Shown here piece after piece: positions 11,672 to 25,156 of a DNA stretch of 64,000 bases. The first letter of the stretch is position 1, and each line of letters starts with the position of its first letter. This DNA comes from Eunapius fragilis (taxonomy: Eukaryota > Porifera > Demospongiae > Spongillida > Spongillidae): the NCBI GenBank assembly GCA_963681505.1, contig OY811980.1, positions 459,001 through 523,000 on the forward strand, in the 5' to 3' direction. The position numbers and the translations under genes are program-made. The notes under the pieces were generated by a model that was given only the letters and a program-made list of their open reading frames with translations, had not been told where the DNA came from and made no database searches.

Positions 11672-14014
11672 ATGCCCGAAGTTGACGATTGGTCTCAGAT
11701 GGAACAAACCGAATACAGCGGCAACCTCATCGAAGACGGGGCACAGGAGTACAAGACGGTACGTTGTTGGACAGCTTGGTCTTTGCAAATGCTCGCGATC
11801 TTATATTCATTTATTGATTGGTTTACTGATTATAAAAAAACGCGGCAGTTACCTTATACTTCCCTTGCGCCCTGCAGGACCAGCAGAGAACCTTCATAGA
11901 GTTACTACTGCCCTATGTAAGGTCGTTCGCCTACACATGGCTCAATCTGCAAGCACGCAAGCGAAAGTTCCTCAAAGACAACGACCGTCGGATGTCTGCA
12001 GACGAAGAGCGTCAGTGCAAAGATGAATTGGACAACGAACTCCCGAGGTGAAGAGAAAATGGGCGTCGCAGCTCCTAGCGAAACTGCGCAAGGATATACG
12101 GGCCGAACACAGGGACTACTTGGTGAAGGCCGTGACCGGACAGATGCGTTCCTGTTGTGTTCTCTCTACGCCTGATCAAAAAGGCAAGATGCGGCGTATC
12201 GACTGCCTTCGGCAAGCCGACAAAGTGTGGAGGCTGGACCTTGTGATGGCTATTCTCTTTCACGCGTTTCCATTGGAATCCACGGACGGCGAGAGGTTGG
12301 GTAAGACTCCGGAGTGTCGCAACCCTGGGCTGTGTGTGCAACCGCAACACATCCAGGTGACGGTCAAGGAGCTGGATCTTTACCTCTCCAACTTTGTCTG
12401 CCCCTCCAGTAAGTACTCCATTACTCTCGGGAGTGTAGTTAGCATTAACACAACAGGGCACAATTTTATTTTCAAGTTGTTTTGATTGGCGCATTAATTA
12501 ATTTTTTTAAACGTATACATTGTACTTCTGCGATTCATATTCTACCCCCCTCTGTTCGCCAATTCAAGGTCTAATGAAGCGTGAAGATACACTTAAAGTC
12601 AGAGAAAGGGCTCTTCAAAACCTTAAGCTGAAGGGTGCATTTTCAGCACAGGAGCTTTACGATGGCCACCTGAGTAAGTCAATGACTAAACACATGACAG
12701 CACCCCCCCCCCTCCCCAAAAATAATATAGAAAATTTAAAAAGTCGTGTTTTCACTTGTGCCAATTCTCCTCCTCCAGTTCCAATCACCAGTGGCTATGC
12801 ACCAGAGTCAGAGTCCTCATATGTGTACCCCATGCCTCCTCTTCCCTGGTCTTACCCCACCCCGGAACTCATGAACGGTCCCTCTGGTATCAAGAGGCCG
12901 CTCGATTCCTTCCCCGTAACCATCGACATGTACACCCACATGCAACCTCACGGGATGAAGTACCTCAAACCAGACCCGTCCCAGTACTACCCTTCATACC
13001 CAGAGGACCGCTTTGGTCTCAACTCCATGCAGCAGCCAGGACAGTCTCACTACCCAACTGGCACTGGACTTGTTAGTTACTCGAGCTCACTGCAATATAG
13101 CTTTCCAACAAACCACTCCATCCATTTTGGCTCTGCAGGGGATGGGGCCCACGCTTATCCCTCTCAACAACCCGGCTCCTCCTGCCATACCACTCCCCCT
13201 ACAAAGACCTGCGCCCGGGTCTGCAGCCCCGCCTCCTGCAAGACTGACGAGCGCAATGCCCCCGCTATGGCTTCAGGGAACTTGGGGGACCTCGGAATGA
13301 GTACCCCCCTCACCCCACCTCATAGCGTCTCCCCTGTCCCTGTCAATGTATCCCCCTCACCTTCACAAAGCATCTCTCCGACACGGAACAACACTTACCT
13401 GGAGAAAGATAACACCATTGGCTACAGGTCGGGGTCCTCCAGCCCTTGCTCACACGACTGCGACTCAACCACAACCCTTCCCCTGCAAATGCTCTCTGAC
13501 CTGTCAGAAGGACTCTCTCTCCCCGGTATGTAGTCTGGTACGTGTTAACCTGCTACCTATCTATTCCTCAGCGTTTTTAGATTGTACATATGTGTTTGTT
13601 GGAAGAGTTGTTTGACATTGGCATGTGGTGACTGACCGGTCGTTTCATCCTCTTAGGTCCCATGTCGATGTCATATTGCAGTAACCCCTCGGCTTCTTCA
13701 CACAATACAGGTCAGTTGTGGGTTCAGGCTCTGCTGGTACCATGCACTAATCACATCACCACTCCAGGGTATGGTCTAGCGCGTAGGGCATCTTTACCCA
13801 ACAACACACCGTTTGTTATGTGAAGTGAATCCCCACTAAGCTGTATTGTTTTACATTTCTGATACCCATAAAGCTGCACTTGAAAGCATTTAGGCGCTGT
13901 TAGATCAGATATTTAAGGGTGCACCTGCAAAAACATTGTTCAGTAGTAGACCATAGATTAATAATGTATAATAATGTACTCTCTCTCTTTACAGAACTCT
14001 TACTGAGCTACTGA
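11672..14014 (+). CDS. NFI: Nuclear factor I (CTF/NFI) transcription factor, with one coding indel
   Basis: Sequence-specific nuclear factor that binds the TTGGC-N5-GCCAA palindrome as a dimer. Exons: 11672-11758, 11878-12408, 12569-12673, 12779-13525, 13657-13710, 13995-14014. Exon 2 carries the family's DNA-binding/dimerisation domain: [77 protein letters not shown]. Exon 3 ([18 protein letters not shown]) matches the conserved stretch after this domain. Exon 4 is a Pro/Ser/Tyr-rich transactivation region with [20 protein letters not shown] and CS-rich stretches. The frame breaks at 12041-12044, where a CCC run is one base short: upstream ends DELDNE, downstream resumes PEVKRKWA. With that one base restored all six exons close in phase (514 residues, normal size). 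The rest is intact and conserved, so an assembly error is more likely than a dead gene. Confidence 0.93.
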
Positions 14015-14746
14015 ACCACCTGGGCCTCTCTCTAGTGTGCTGTGCATTCTCTTCATATACAGCCCCTCCACCATCTGCTCCTCCACCATCTGCTCCTCCT
14101 ACTTTCAACTTCTACAACTCTGATTATTGCTACTCATCACTTAACTAGCTATGCAATAACTAGTCTTAATATTATACCATTGTTAGTATGAATTTTAGTG
14201 TAGTGAGGTTAGAAGTAGTTCTATCTTTCTTGTATATTCATTTTTTTTTAATAGCCCAACCGATATGTCTCATGACATCACTGGTTGTTATATGTGTTAT
14301 CTTTGTACTGTTGTATTGTAACGATTCACCGACCTATTTTGAACCAACAACTGTGTATTGCATTGCACCTGCAAAACAACTTTTTGAAAACTAAGAATGG
14401 CTAATGCTTGAGAATGATGTGTAGTCTGTGTGTGTGCTTAGAGCATGCTTATGTACCATAATGGAGCAGACTACACATGTGGAGGAGGCCAGGGGGGGGG
14501 GGGGGGGTATGATGTCCAGTGACAGTTATGCGAACATTCAGTGACTACAAATCTACCCTAACAATGTTTGACCTGTCCATTACAGTGAAGATAGACAACT
14601 TTATGAAGCGTTATCATGTCTGCAACTAACTCCTACAGTTTTTCAACATGACCACTGCCTCCATATCAAAGTTACAAATACGTATTCTTAGATATATATT
14701 AAAAACAAAAAGACATGGTCGTCATGGTCGTCTCTCACTCCATATG
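14015..14746. other. Convergent 3' interval between NFI and the CH-SAM gene
   Basis: Holds the 3' UTRs of NFI (plus) and the CH-SAM gene (minus), which run toward each other. It contains a G-run at about 14490-14508. No further coding sequence recognised. Confidence 0.5.
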
Positions 14747-16718
14747 CTACCTGCCCTCAACAGAGCAAGGCTCCAGTGACTTCACTTCTGCTAATATCCT
14801 AAGGCGTGGGCCCAGAGGGATGCCCAGCTGCTCCAGCGTGGACTCATCTATGTACTTGAGCTCAGCTAGGGTGATCCTGTTGCTCTTGAACTTCTGTGGT
14901 GTGTAAACAACATACCACAAGTCATTGTGCATGTATGTGCAGGTGTGCATGCATGCAAGTGTGTGTGTGTCCACATCAAAACCTCCATAGTTAAGGGCGA
15001 CCTGCACGTTACAGACAGCAAGCTGTGTACATTGCTATGAAAAATGTGTGGGGAGTGAAGGTATGGGAGTGAAGGTGTGAAGAGTGCAGGTGTGGGGAGA
15101 GAAGGTGTGAGGAGAGAAGGTACGGGAGTGAAGGTGTGAGGAGAGGTGTGGAGAGTGCAGGTGTGAGGAGAGAAGGTGTGGGGAGTGGAGGTGTGGGGAG
15201 AGAAGATGTGGAAAGTGAACGTTGGGGGGTGAAAGCAAGGATGAAGTGAACTGAGAGAATAAGAGCGAGTGAGTGCACAAGAAACAAAAGGAAGAGGTAT
15301 TTGCAGTTGAATGCAACACAAGGTGAAGAATGACTGGATCCCAAACCGTTAAGTGGCCCAACACACACCCAGCAGGGCGAGTACACTTTGATGTCTCCTT
15401 ACTTGGAGTATGTTTGTCACCTTTAATTAAAACACATATAGGAGTGTTTTCGCTTGTCTATGGCTTGGCCCAACCCACCAATCATCACATGCGAACATCC
15501 CAAGTAAGGCAGGAAGTACAAAAGCCTGTGGTCTCTTAGTGACGAGCAGTTTAAGGCCTTCCCTCTCCCACTCATGGGGGCTTGACCACATCCCTTGACT
15601 CACTAACAATGGAGGGCTCAATGCCCACCACGCACCGGTACCTCATAAAGATCCCCATAGTTCAGGCCTTGGAGAAAGCCCTGGGTGGTGAGCAGACGTG
15701 GAGGCTCTTCTCCAAAGAAGCTCTGGAGCTTTCTGAAGCTTGTTTCTGGACCACTGAAAAATGGTCCACTGCTTGGGTTGACCGGTCTTGTTCCCTGCAA
15801 TAGGAGGATAACATTTCTGGTGTTAAATCGAGGGTGCATTAAATTCATGCTGGCATGAATCTGCTTTGGTGCGATAGAGGGAGAACGATGGCACATGGGG
15901 AGGAGGAGAACGACAGCATGGGGAGGAGGAGAATGATAGCACATGGGGAGGAGGAGAACGATGGCACATGGGGAGGAGAACGATAGCACATGGGGAGGAG
16001 GAGAATGATGGCACATGGGGAGGAGAGCGATGGCACATGGGGAGGAGAGCGATGGCACATGGGGAGGAGAGCGATGGCACATGGGGAGGAGAGCGATGGC
16101 GAGGAGATGATAGCACATGGGGAGGAGGAGAACAATAGCACCTAAGGGAGATGGCTATACCACTCAAGGGCTTCAACAGCCAATATCTGGCTTCATGGTT
16201 CCCATGGATCGGAGCAAGCACATCAGTTTTTTTTTTTTAAATTTTACAAAGCGGACGCTCCTTCCTCCATCCTCAATCTTGGTGGGACACACCATAAACT
16301 AATTCACTGTGGTGGCAATGATTGTGGGCAGTGATAAGCCGCCTTACATGAAGGGGTACGGAGGGGGAAAAATAAAGGGTGTCAAACAACAATTGCGGAA
16401 AAAGACACAGCGTGTGCAAGAGGTCCTACGTCATAAGGAAGTACGTTTTATTGGATGCAATCAGAGGCCATTTGGACAGCCAACACAGTTTGCACAACTA
16501 ACTGAAACCATAGGACATTCCATTTTGATTAAATTATTCATTTACTGCAAACATAAAGTGTTGCATGTAAACTACTTAAAGTGGTGTTATGAATGTGAGC
16601 GATAAGTTGCATTATGAGAATGAATCACATACATATGCAAGTAGTCATGTATATACATCTCAGGAACTATGAATATAAATGTGTGTGTGCTGTATGTGTA
16701 CATGAGTGTGTACGTGTC

Positions 16719-16752
<34 letters not shown>

Positions 16753-18226
16753 TGCGTTGCAGTGGTATGTGAAGGGACGCATTAAAATTTGGTGTGTGGA
16801 AGACATAAAGACGCGCATTTCATACGCATGGTTAAGGCACTCAAATTGTTGCAAGCACATCAGTGTGCATGTGTGGATGTGTGGATATGGGCATGTGTGT
16901 GTGTGCATGTGTACATGTGTGTATATTGTGTTTGTGTGCAGGTGTGAATGGGTGCACGTGTGCAGAAATATTTTTCTGTAAAGGATTTAGTGACATCAAT
17001 AGATATGAGCTTTTACCTGAGTAATGTTATTTGTGGGAAACCAGGGCTAGGTTTCAGCTGTTAGTGGTAAGTGGATGTTCTCTAAGGTGTACCACACATC
17101 AGATCAAATCTTACACTCAATAATAACAAGGCTTTTGAGGGTAGTTTGGGGTTGAGTATCCAGGGTCTATACTTCCCTTCTGCAACCTCAAGGAATTCAA
17201 GTTGTCTTACCATGTAACAAGGGACCATGGGGGGGGGGGGGACAGCTGAGATACGTGGTGAGTGGAGATGGAGATAGGGAATTGAAGAGGTGAAGAGAGG
17301 AAATATTGTGAGAGAATGGAACGGAGAAGAAGAGAGTGAAGGGAGGAGAGTGAAGGGAGGAGATGGAGATGACGGTGAAGATAAAAAGATGGAAATAGAG
17401 TGGAGGAAAGAGGTTAATATCAGGATGAATAGAAACGGAATGATCAAAACTGTCTTGAGAGGGGATTGAGGGTCAACTACATATTGAAATGAGTTGTATA
17501 AAAGGAGGAAGTGATTTGGATAAGGCCCATGATAGGCAAACAAAGGTCACTTTCAATCAGGTGAACTGATCTCCATGAACCATGAGTGGGGATGGGGAGG
17601 GGGAGAGGGAGGGGTGTGATGGGTGTGGCTCTTGCTCACACTCAAGAAGAGCCACACACCCAGAGCTAATTGGGTAAAGTCAAATTTCCTGCGTATCAAA
17701 CCTATGACCACTGTATCAGTGGCTGCCTAGTTATGGACATAGGCGATAAAGGATGGCAAAGTATGGCGCCCACGCGTACATTTATTTTCAATGAAGAGTG
17801 TCGGAAGGGAGGGATGGAGGGAGGGGAGGAGGGAGGAGGAAGGGAGGGAGGGACGGGTGCAATTTGACGAGAGATTCTGAAAGAGGGTGAAAAATGGGTC
17901 CCGGGAACAGTATGAGGTGGGCATAACCCTAAGCCCTAAGGGGCTTCGGCCTGCCCCCCCCCCCCACCCCCCCCATCCCCCCCCCCCCCCATCCCCCCCC
18001 CCCCCATCCCCCCCCCCCCCCCCCCCCCCCCCATCCCCCCCCCCCCCCCCCCCCCCCCCCATCCCCCCCTCCCCCCCCCCCCTTAACGGGCCTACAGCCT
18101 TGCCCGAAAAATACTCCTCTAGATCGCAAATCTCTCTGCTTGGGTCAACCTGTGATTCAGCCATGACACTAATGTTATACTACTAGGTGTGTGTACTTAT
18201 ACACACATGAACACACATTACATAGA

Positions 18227-18279
<53 letters not shown>

Positions 18280-21269
18280 ACTGCCCAATATGGCTAAGGG
18301 ACGTGCTATCATTTCCTCTTGGTATGATGACGTGGGATGGTGTTACAACCACACACATCTTGATCACGTACCTGCTTCAGGTATGTCACCTCTGTCTCCA
18401 CAACCTCCCTGGGTGCTACCTGAAAGTACGATGAGGGGAGATGGGGGGGGAAGGGGGGGGGGGGGGGGAGAGAAAACATAGATGAGGCAGTGGGGTACAG
18501 CAAGGGGAGGAGAGGGATGGAGGGAGAGGGGAAGAGGGATGGAGGCAGAGGGGGAGAGGGATGGAGGGAGAGGGGGAGAGGGATGGAGGGAGAGGGGAGA
18601 GGGATGGAGGGAGGGGGGAGAGAGGTGGAGGGAGAGGGGAGAGGGGTGGAGGGAGAGGGGAGAGGGGTGGGGGAGATGAGTGAAGGGAGAGGGATGGAGG
18701 GAGAGGGGGAGAGGGATGGAGGGAGAGGGGGAGAGGGATGGAGGGAGAGGGGGAGAGGGATGGAGGGAGAGGGGGAGAGGGATGGAGGGAGAGGGGAGAG
18801 GGATAGAGGGAGAGGGGAGAGGGATGGAGGGAGAGGGGGAGAGGGATGGAGGGAGAGGGGGAGAGGGATGGAGGCAGAGGGGAGAGGGATGGAGGGAGGG
18901 GGGAGAGAGGTGGAGGGAGAGGGGAGAGGGGTGAAGGGAGAGGGGAGAGGGGTGGGGGAGAGGGGTGAAGGGAGAGGGGGAGAGGGGTGGAGGGAGAGGG
19001 ATGGAGGGAGAGGGATGGAGGGAGAGGGGGAGAGGGATGGAGGGAGAGGGGGAGAGGGATGGAGGGAGAGGGGAGAGGGATAGAGGGAGAGGGGAGAGGG
19101 ATGGAGGGAGAGGGGGAGAGGGGTGGAGAGAGAGGGGAGAGGGGTGGAGGGAGAGGGGAGAGGGGTGGAGGGAGAGGGGTGGAGGGAGAGGGATGGAGGG
19201 AGAGGGGTGGAGGGAGAGGGGAGAGGGGTGGAGGGAGGTGTAGAGAAGAGGGGACAGGAGAGAGGGGTGAAGGGGAGGGGCACTGCAGGAGGGGAGAGAA
19301 AGGGTGCAGTGGGTGGGGGAGTGAGAGGGGAGCAGTGGAAAGGGAAAAGCAGAGATCTGTTGATCAAATACCTTTCTTGCACTCTAATTGAGGTGTTCAA
19401 CTGAGTCAATGGTTTATATCAGTTGCCATGGATACACAATTAGTTCTCAATACTTTAACAGATTAGGCAGGGTTACAATAGTCCAAATAAGTGATAATTT
19501 AGCCTAAACATCTTACAAGAGCACTTCTTACAGTACATCATGCGATCTACAAGAGGATGCTCACCAATCTCTTGTAGCCAATACCAGCATCCTAACACTG
19601 AGGTCAAGGTAGTGGTTGTTTAAAATACATGTGGCAAACAAATTAACCCCTACAGAACCCTGTCGGTTGTTTGAACGAATCCTTAAAGGGTTGCTTACCT
19701 CATCGTTATCAATGTCAAGATCTCTGTTGTGCTGGTGTGTGTATTGTTCTGAACTGTCCTATGGAAATAGGAGCAATCAGTTAGCAAGATGGATACTCTT
19801 TTTACATGTATTTGATGTATTCTATGTATGTATGTATGTATGTATGTATGTATGTATGTATGTATGTATGTATGTATGTATGTATGTATGTATGTATGTA
19901 TGTATGTATGTATGTATGTATGTATGTATGTATGTATGTATGTATGTATGTATGTATGTGTGTGTATGTATGTATGTATGTATGTATGTATGTATGTATG
20001 TATGTATGTATGTATGTATGTATGCATGCATGCATGCATGTAATGTATGTATGTATGTATGTATGTACGTATGTATGTATGTATGTATGTATGTATGTAT
20101 GTATGTACGTACGTACGTACGTATGTATGCATGTATGTATGTATTCTTAGTTGAGATCTATCAAGATCGCTAATTGCTAAGTAATCTGATCAAAATCCCA
20201 AAGGTAGCACATAAATGAATTCTATTCACAAGAGTTTCTTGTAAGTGTCAGCATCTCCCCCACCACTCAAATGTCCTACACAAGGCACACTTCACAAGGC
20301 ACACAGGCACACTCCATATAAGGCACACCACACAGGGCACAGGGGCGTGGAAGGTGTTGGTTCTCCCTCTATAGGCGGACCCCTCTCCCACATATGCCAT
20401 TTTGAAGGCTTCACCCTTTGTTAGGATGGAACATCGCAAATACCACTTACAGAAACCTTTGCAATATAACATCTCCTGGTATCTTTTATGTATGTGTGTG
20501 TACATGTGTGTGTGCATGTGTGTGTATGTGTGTGTGCATGCATGGATGCGTGTGTGTATGTATGTGTGTGTGCATGTATGCGTATGTGTGTGTATTTGTG
20601 TATGTGTTTGTGCATGTGTGTGTGCATGTATGTGTGTATGTGTGTGTGCATGTGTGTGTGCATGTGTGTGTGCATGTGTGTGTGCATGTGTGTGTGTGCA
20701 TGTGTGTGTGCATGTGTGTGTGCATGTGTGTGTGCATGTGTGTGTGCATGTGTGTGTGCATGTGTGTGTGCATGTGTGTGTGCATGTGTGTGTGCATGTG
20801 TGTGTGTGTGTGTGCATGTGTGTGTGCATGTGTGTGTGCATGTACCGTATGCGTATGTGTGATGGGTATTATCTCTACATCCCTTGGGCATTAAGCATAA
20901 GTGGGTGGAGGGGGGGGGGGGGGGGTTGCAAAACCTCAGCCATGGTTTTTGTATAGCATGAATAGAAGGGAACTTGGCTCTGGCCTCTCTTGTGTGTATG
21001 CCTACCTGCTGTTGCCATGGGTCACCAGCCTCCCTCATAAGCAGCCTGGTTCCACCTTCCTCACTGGTACTGGGTCCTGTGGCCTGGGCCCTCAAAGCTG
21101 ATATCTGCATATGTGGAGAAAAATTACTTACGTGCATAAAAATTTGATCATTTTTGATGAATTGAATTATGCCCTATGAAGGTAATTTAACTGAATTAAT
21201 GTGGCCAAAGGCTTGTATGAGATAAGACAAGGGTGTGTGTGTGTGCGTGTATGTGTGTATATGTGTGTG

Positions 21270-21314
<45 letters not shown>

Positions 21315-22157
21315 AGAAGGAGGAACCTTTGCTACAATCCAGGTAATAATGAATGGACTTTATTTTAGACACAAAGGTCCTTTCACCTATTCGTGCGGTA
21401 CTAAATAGTATTTCGTTTAACTCCATATATGCCTCTACCGGTCACAAGAATGAGGACCCATGCCAAATGAGCAGATGGTCCCCCTGTAGAACAGCCATTC
21501 TGCAGTGCCAAAATTATTATGCAAACATCAATTGTGTGAGCTTAGCTGACGCATTTTGCTTGCAAGTTAACGGATGTGTACACAAGAGTTCTCTTTTCCA
21601 GTCACCACACTGTGACAATGTGCAGTGTGATGATGTGCAGTGTGATAATGTGCAGTGTGACGATGTGCAGTGTGATAATGTGCAGTGTGACGATGTGCAG
21701 TGTGACGATGTGCAGTGTGACGATGTGCAGTGTGACGATGTGCAGTGTGACAATGTGCAGTGTGCACACACTTCAAATTAAAAAAAAAACTGCGTAGGTC
21801 AGGGATTGAATCTTGTAGCTTATGTGAATAAATTCCATTCCCAGCCAAGTTAACAACTTGGCTGTTAATTTTAATTAATGAGCTTACTTTTCTTACATTG
21901 AAGGCTGTCTTTTCTACAGTACACATATATATATATATCTCCATGGTTACCTCTCCTACCTGGCTTGCCAGCTGCAGAAAGCATTTGCTGTAATGCCTAT
22001 GTAACTTCAGGGCTGATGCCTCCATTTGCTTCACATGGTGTTCCAAAGCCTCTCTCCTCCTCCTCTCAGCTATCACTGGACATAGCATATGCAATAAATT
22101 AAGCATGCACACACCATGCAAGGTGTGCACATGGCCATCACACACACACATACACAC

Positions 22158-22192
<35 letters not shown>

Positions 22193-25087
22193 TACACACA
22201 CATACACACACATACACACACATACAAACATACACACATACACACACATACACACATACACACATACACACACATACATACACATATACACACACATACA
22301 CATACACACATACACACACACACACACACACACGCACACACCACATGCAAGGCCATGATACCACTACTAAAGTTGTGTGTTCAATGAATTACCAGTGTCA
22401 TTTAACCGTTTGAGAAGACTCTGTCTCTCTGAGTCCATCACAGCTGCCAGCATCACCACCCTCTCGTGAAGGTCATCAATCTTTGACGGCCCCTCACTGG
22501 AATAGTCCAGCCTGGTAACAGACGACGCTCTCTGCGGACGGTCCATGAAAATGGTGGAAGAGTTGATTTTGCTCCCGGCAGACGCTAGCTGGCTCTGTGA
22601 TCTCTTCAGATTGGAGGGATGTGCATTTGGGGCCTTCTGAGGGCTGGTAGGTGACACTGCTGTCCCTAGATTGATAGAAGTCAGGGACTCGGGTGAGGAG
22701 AAAGTTCTTCTGGCTATGGGGAACAGATTTTCACCAGCTCTCTGTTTGTCTTTCTCTATGGTGCCAAAGTCAGTGCCAGAGAGGGCAGTGCTTAGACCTC
22801 CATCATCATGAGTGGGGGAGGGGCCACGCATGGGGGAGGACACTGTGGATGATGTACCCATCCTGTATCCATCGGCAGTCAGGTTTCTATGGTTACCAGT
22901 ACCTTCCAGGTTGGCAGGATAAGGAATGAGATCATCACGTAGGTCATTGACCCGACCCTTAGGAAGGCTTGAATCAGGGTAGCTACTGATGGGGGCAAGT
23001 AGAGCGTTGGTGCTACCCAAAGAGGAATGGACACCTTTGGTGCTATTTGAATAGGAGCGAGGAGCACCTATGGTGTCATTAGAAGGGGAGTGTGGTACAC
23101 CTATGGTGTCATTAGAAGGGGAGTGCGGTACACCTATGGTGTAATTAGAAGGAGAGTGCGGTACACCTATGGTGTCATTAGAAGGGGAGTGCAGTACACC
23201 TTGATTGCCATTAGCTGAAGGAGTGTAAGTAGCTCTGACCTCTTTGGTATTACCTGAAGGGGAGGAGATAAGTTACCCCAGTTCTGCCCCAGGTCCCCTG
23301 GTATTAGGGGGAGGAGGTAAGTTACCCAGTTCTGCCCCAGGTCCCCTGGTATTAGGGGGAGGAGGTAAGTTACCCAGTTCTGCCCCAGGTCCCCTGGTAT
23401 TAGGGGGAGGAGGTAAGTTACCCAGTTCTGCCCCAGGTCCCCTGGTATTAGGGGGAGGAGGTAAGTTACCCCAGTTCTGCCCCAGGTCCCCTGGTATTAG
23501 GGGGAGGAGGTAAGTTACCCAGTTCTGCCCCAGGTCCCCTGGTATTAGGGGGAGGAGGTAAGTTACCCCAGTTCTGCCCCAGGTCCCCTGGTATTAGGGG
23601 GAGGAGGTAAGTTACCCAGTTCTGCCCCAGGTCCCCTGGTATTTCTAGGCAATGTGAGGCTGCCATCGCCGTCAGGAGGCACATCTCCGGGATATCTTGT
23701 TGACACATCCGACTGCCCCCTCCGATGCCCCTTCTTCCCTGCCGTGCCCTCCGAGTGACGTGCCGAACTAAGCATCTGTTCACTTGGCATCATTGCACCC
23801 TCCCTCTGAGGTGTTTTGTCTGGCGCTGGTTCAGAGGGAGTGGCCAGCAAGCAGGGTGTGTCTTCAACAACTGAACGGACCTTAATGGAAGGAATGGTGG
23901 GTGCAGTCCGCATCTGGGTGCCCGCCATGGGTAGTGGTCTCTCTGCAACGGTACGCTTTTGGCTTGACGGGTCATGAGGGAGTGGTGATGTCGTTGGCAC
24001 CTCTACTGGAGACGCGAGTCTCTTGACGGTGGACCGCACAGCCATCATCAGGGGTGACTCCACCCTCTTCTGTCCTCCCATGTGCTGCCATGACGACATG
24101 CATTGCCCCAAGAGTTGCTGGAGGGTCTCGTCCCCGCGCCCCTCCACCACCCTCCTCACGTCCACGGCGCCGCTCTTCACCCCCAGGTGGCGCTCGACAG
24201 CTGCAAGGAAGGCCTTCAGCCTGTCGCCGGGAGGGCCGTTGGCTATGAGCTGAAAAGAGTTGGATGCGTCCTTCTGATCGCAGTGTTGTGATAAACATGC
24301 TCACGTATGTTCACATGTGAGTGCAAGCATGCAGGTACACACGCACATGTCACATGCACACACAAACATACATGCACGTACATGTACACACTGTACACAC
24401 ACAGAAAGGGTAGTCTAAATCAAATTACTGTGTTGGCTACGTGCACTGCAGTACACAGGCATATGTGGCCAGGGTGTGTACTGGGGAGGGTGGGGGAGGT
24501 AAACCTTGGAGTCAATATCATTGGTGGGGGGGGGGGGGGGGGGGAACCGCACCCACAAAGGACAGCACTTGATTGTATGTCCTGTGTGTGGTCATTGAAC
24601 AATGCTTTCAACAAATCAGAACAGGCACTGGAGTTGGCACGGCAGCCGTGGGAAACTGTCTTTCCAATGATACAGCAGATGGATGTCGTTCCCATCGGGC
24701 AACAGTGATTTCCATGGTAACAATTTAATGCTTACCTCATTTGGTACCGCTCCATTGTGAAGATTGTTTACCAGGAAACAGAGGGTCTTACCATCCCGCA
24801 AGCTGGATAGTATGTGGTGAGGGAGGTGTAGGGTGAAATGTGAGTGTGGTGTGGGAGGTATAGGTGGGATGTGAGTGTGGTGTGGGAGGTGTAGGGTGGG
24901 ATGTGAGTGTGGTGTGGGGAGATTGTGAATATGGGAGATTTTATGTGTGTTGTGTGGTTCACCTTGAATATGATGGGACCAAAGTAGCAGAGGTCTCACT
25001 GATCCAGGTAAGGAGGGGGTCATTCTTCACAGGAGGCTCAATGAGAAGGGATGAAGGTCTGCTAACAGGCTTAGGGTTTGGGGTGGA

Positions 25088-25156
<69 letters not shown>

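Noticed and set aside
16309-16605. 98-residue plus-strand frame starting MVAMIVGSDKPPYMKGYGGG
   Set aside because: No recognisable domain, no partner exons, lies in a CH-SAM intron; insufficient support.
18309-19409. Ser/Pro-rich 366-residue frame and Gly/Arg/Glu-rich frames on the other strand
   Set aside because: Pure product of the purine minisatellite. Only the short exon 18419-18372 inside the minus frame is kept.
20221-20460. Possible extra CH-SAM exon on the minus strand
   Set aside because: Fragments of open frame exist but no acceptor/donor pair in the required phase 0 was found.
19616-20956. Cys/Met/Val-Tyr and Thr/His-rich frames over TATG and GT microsatellites
   Set aside because: Simple-sequence translations.
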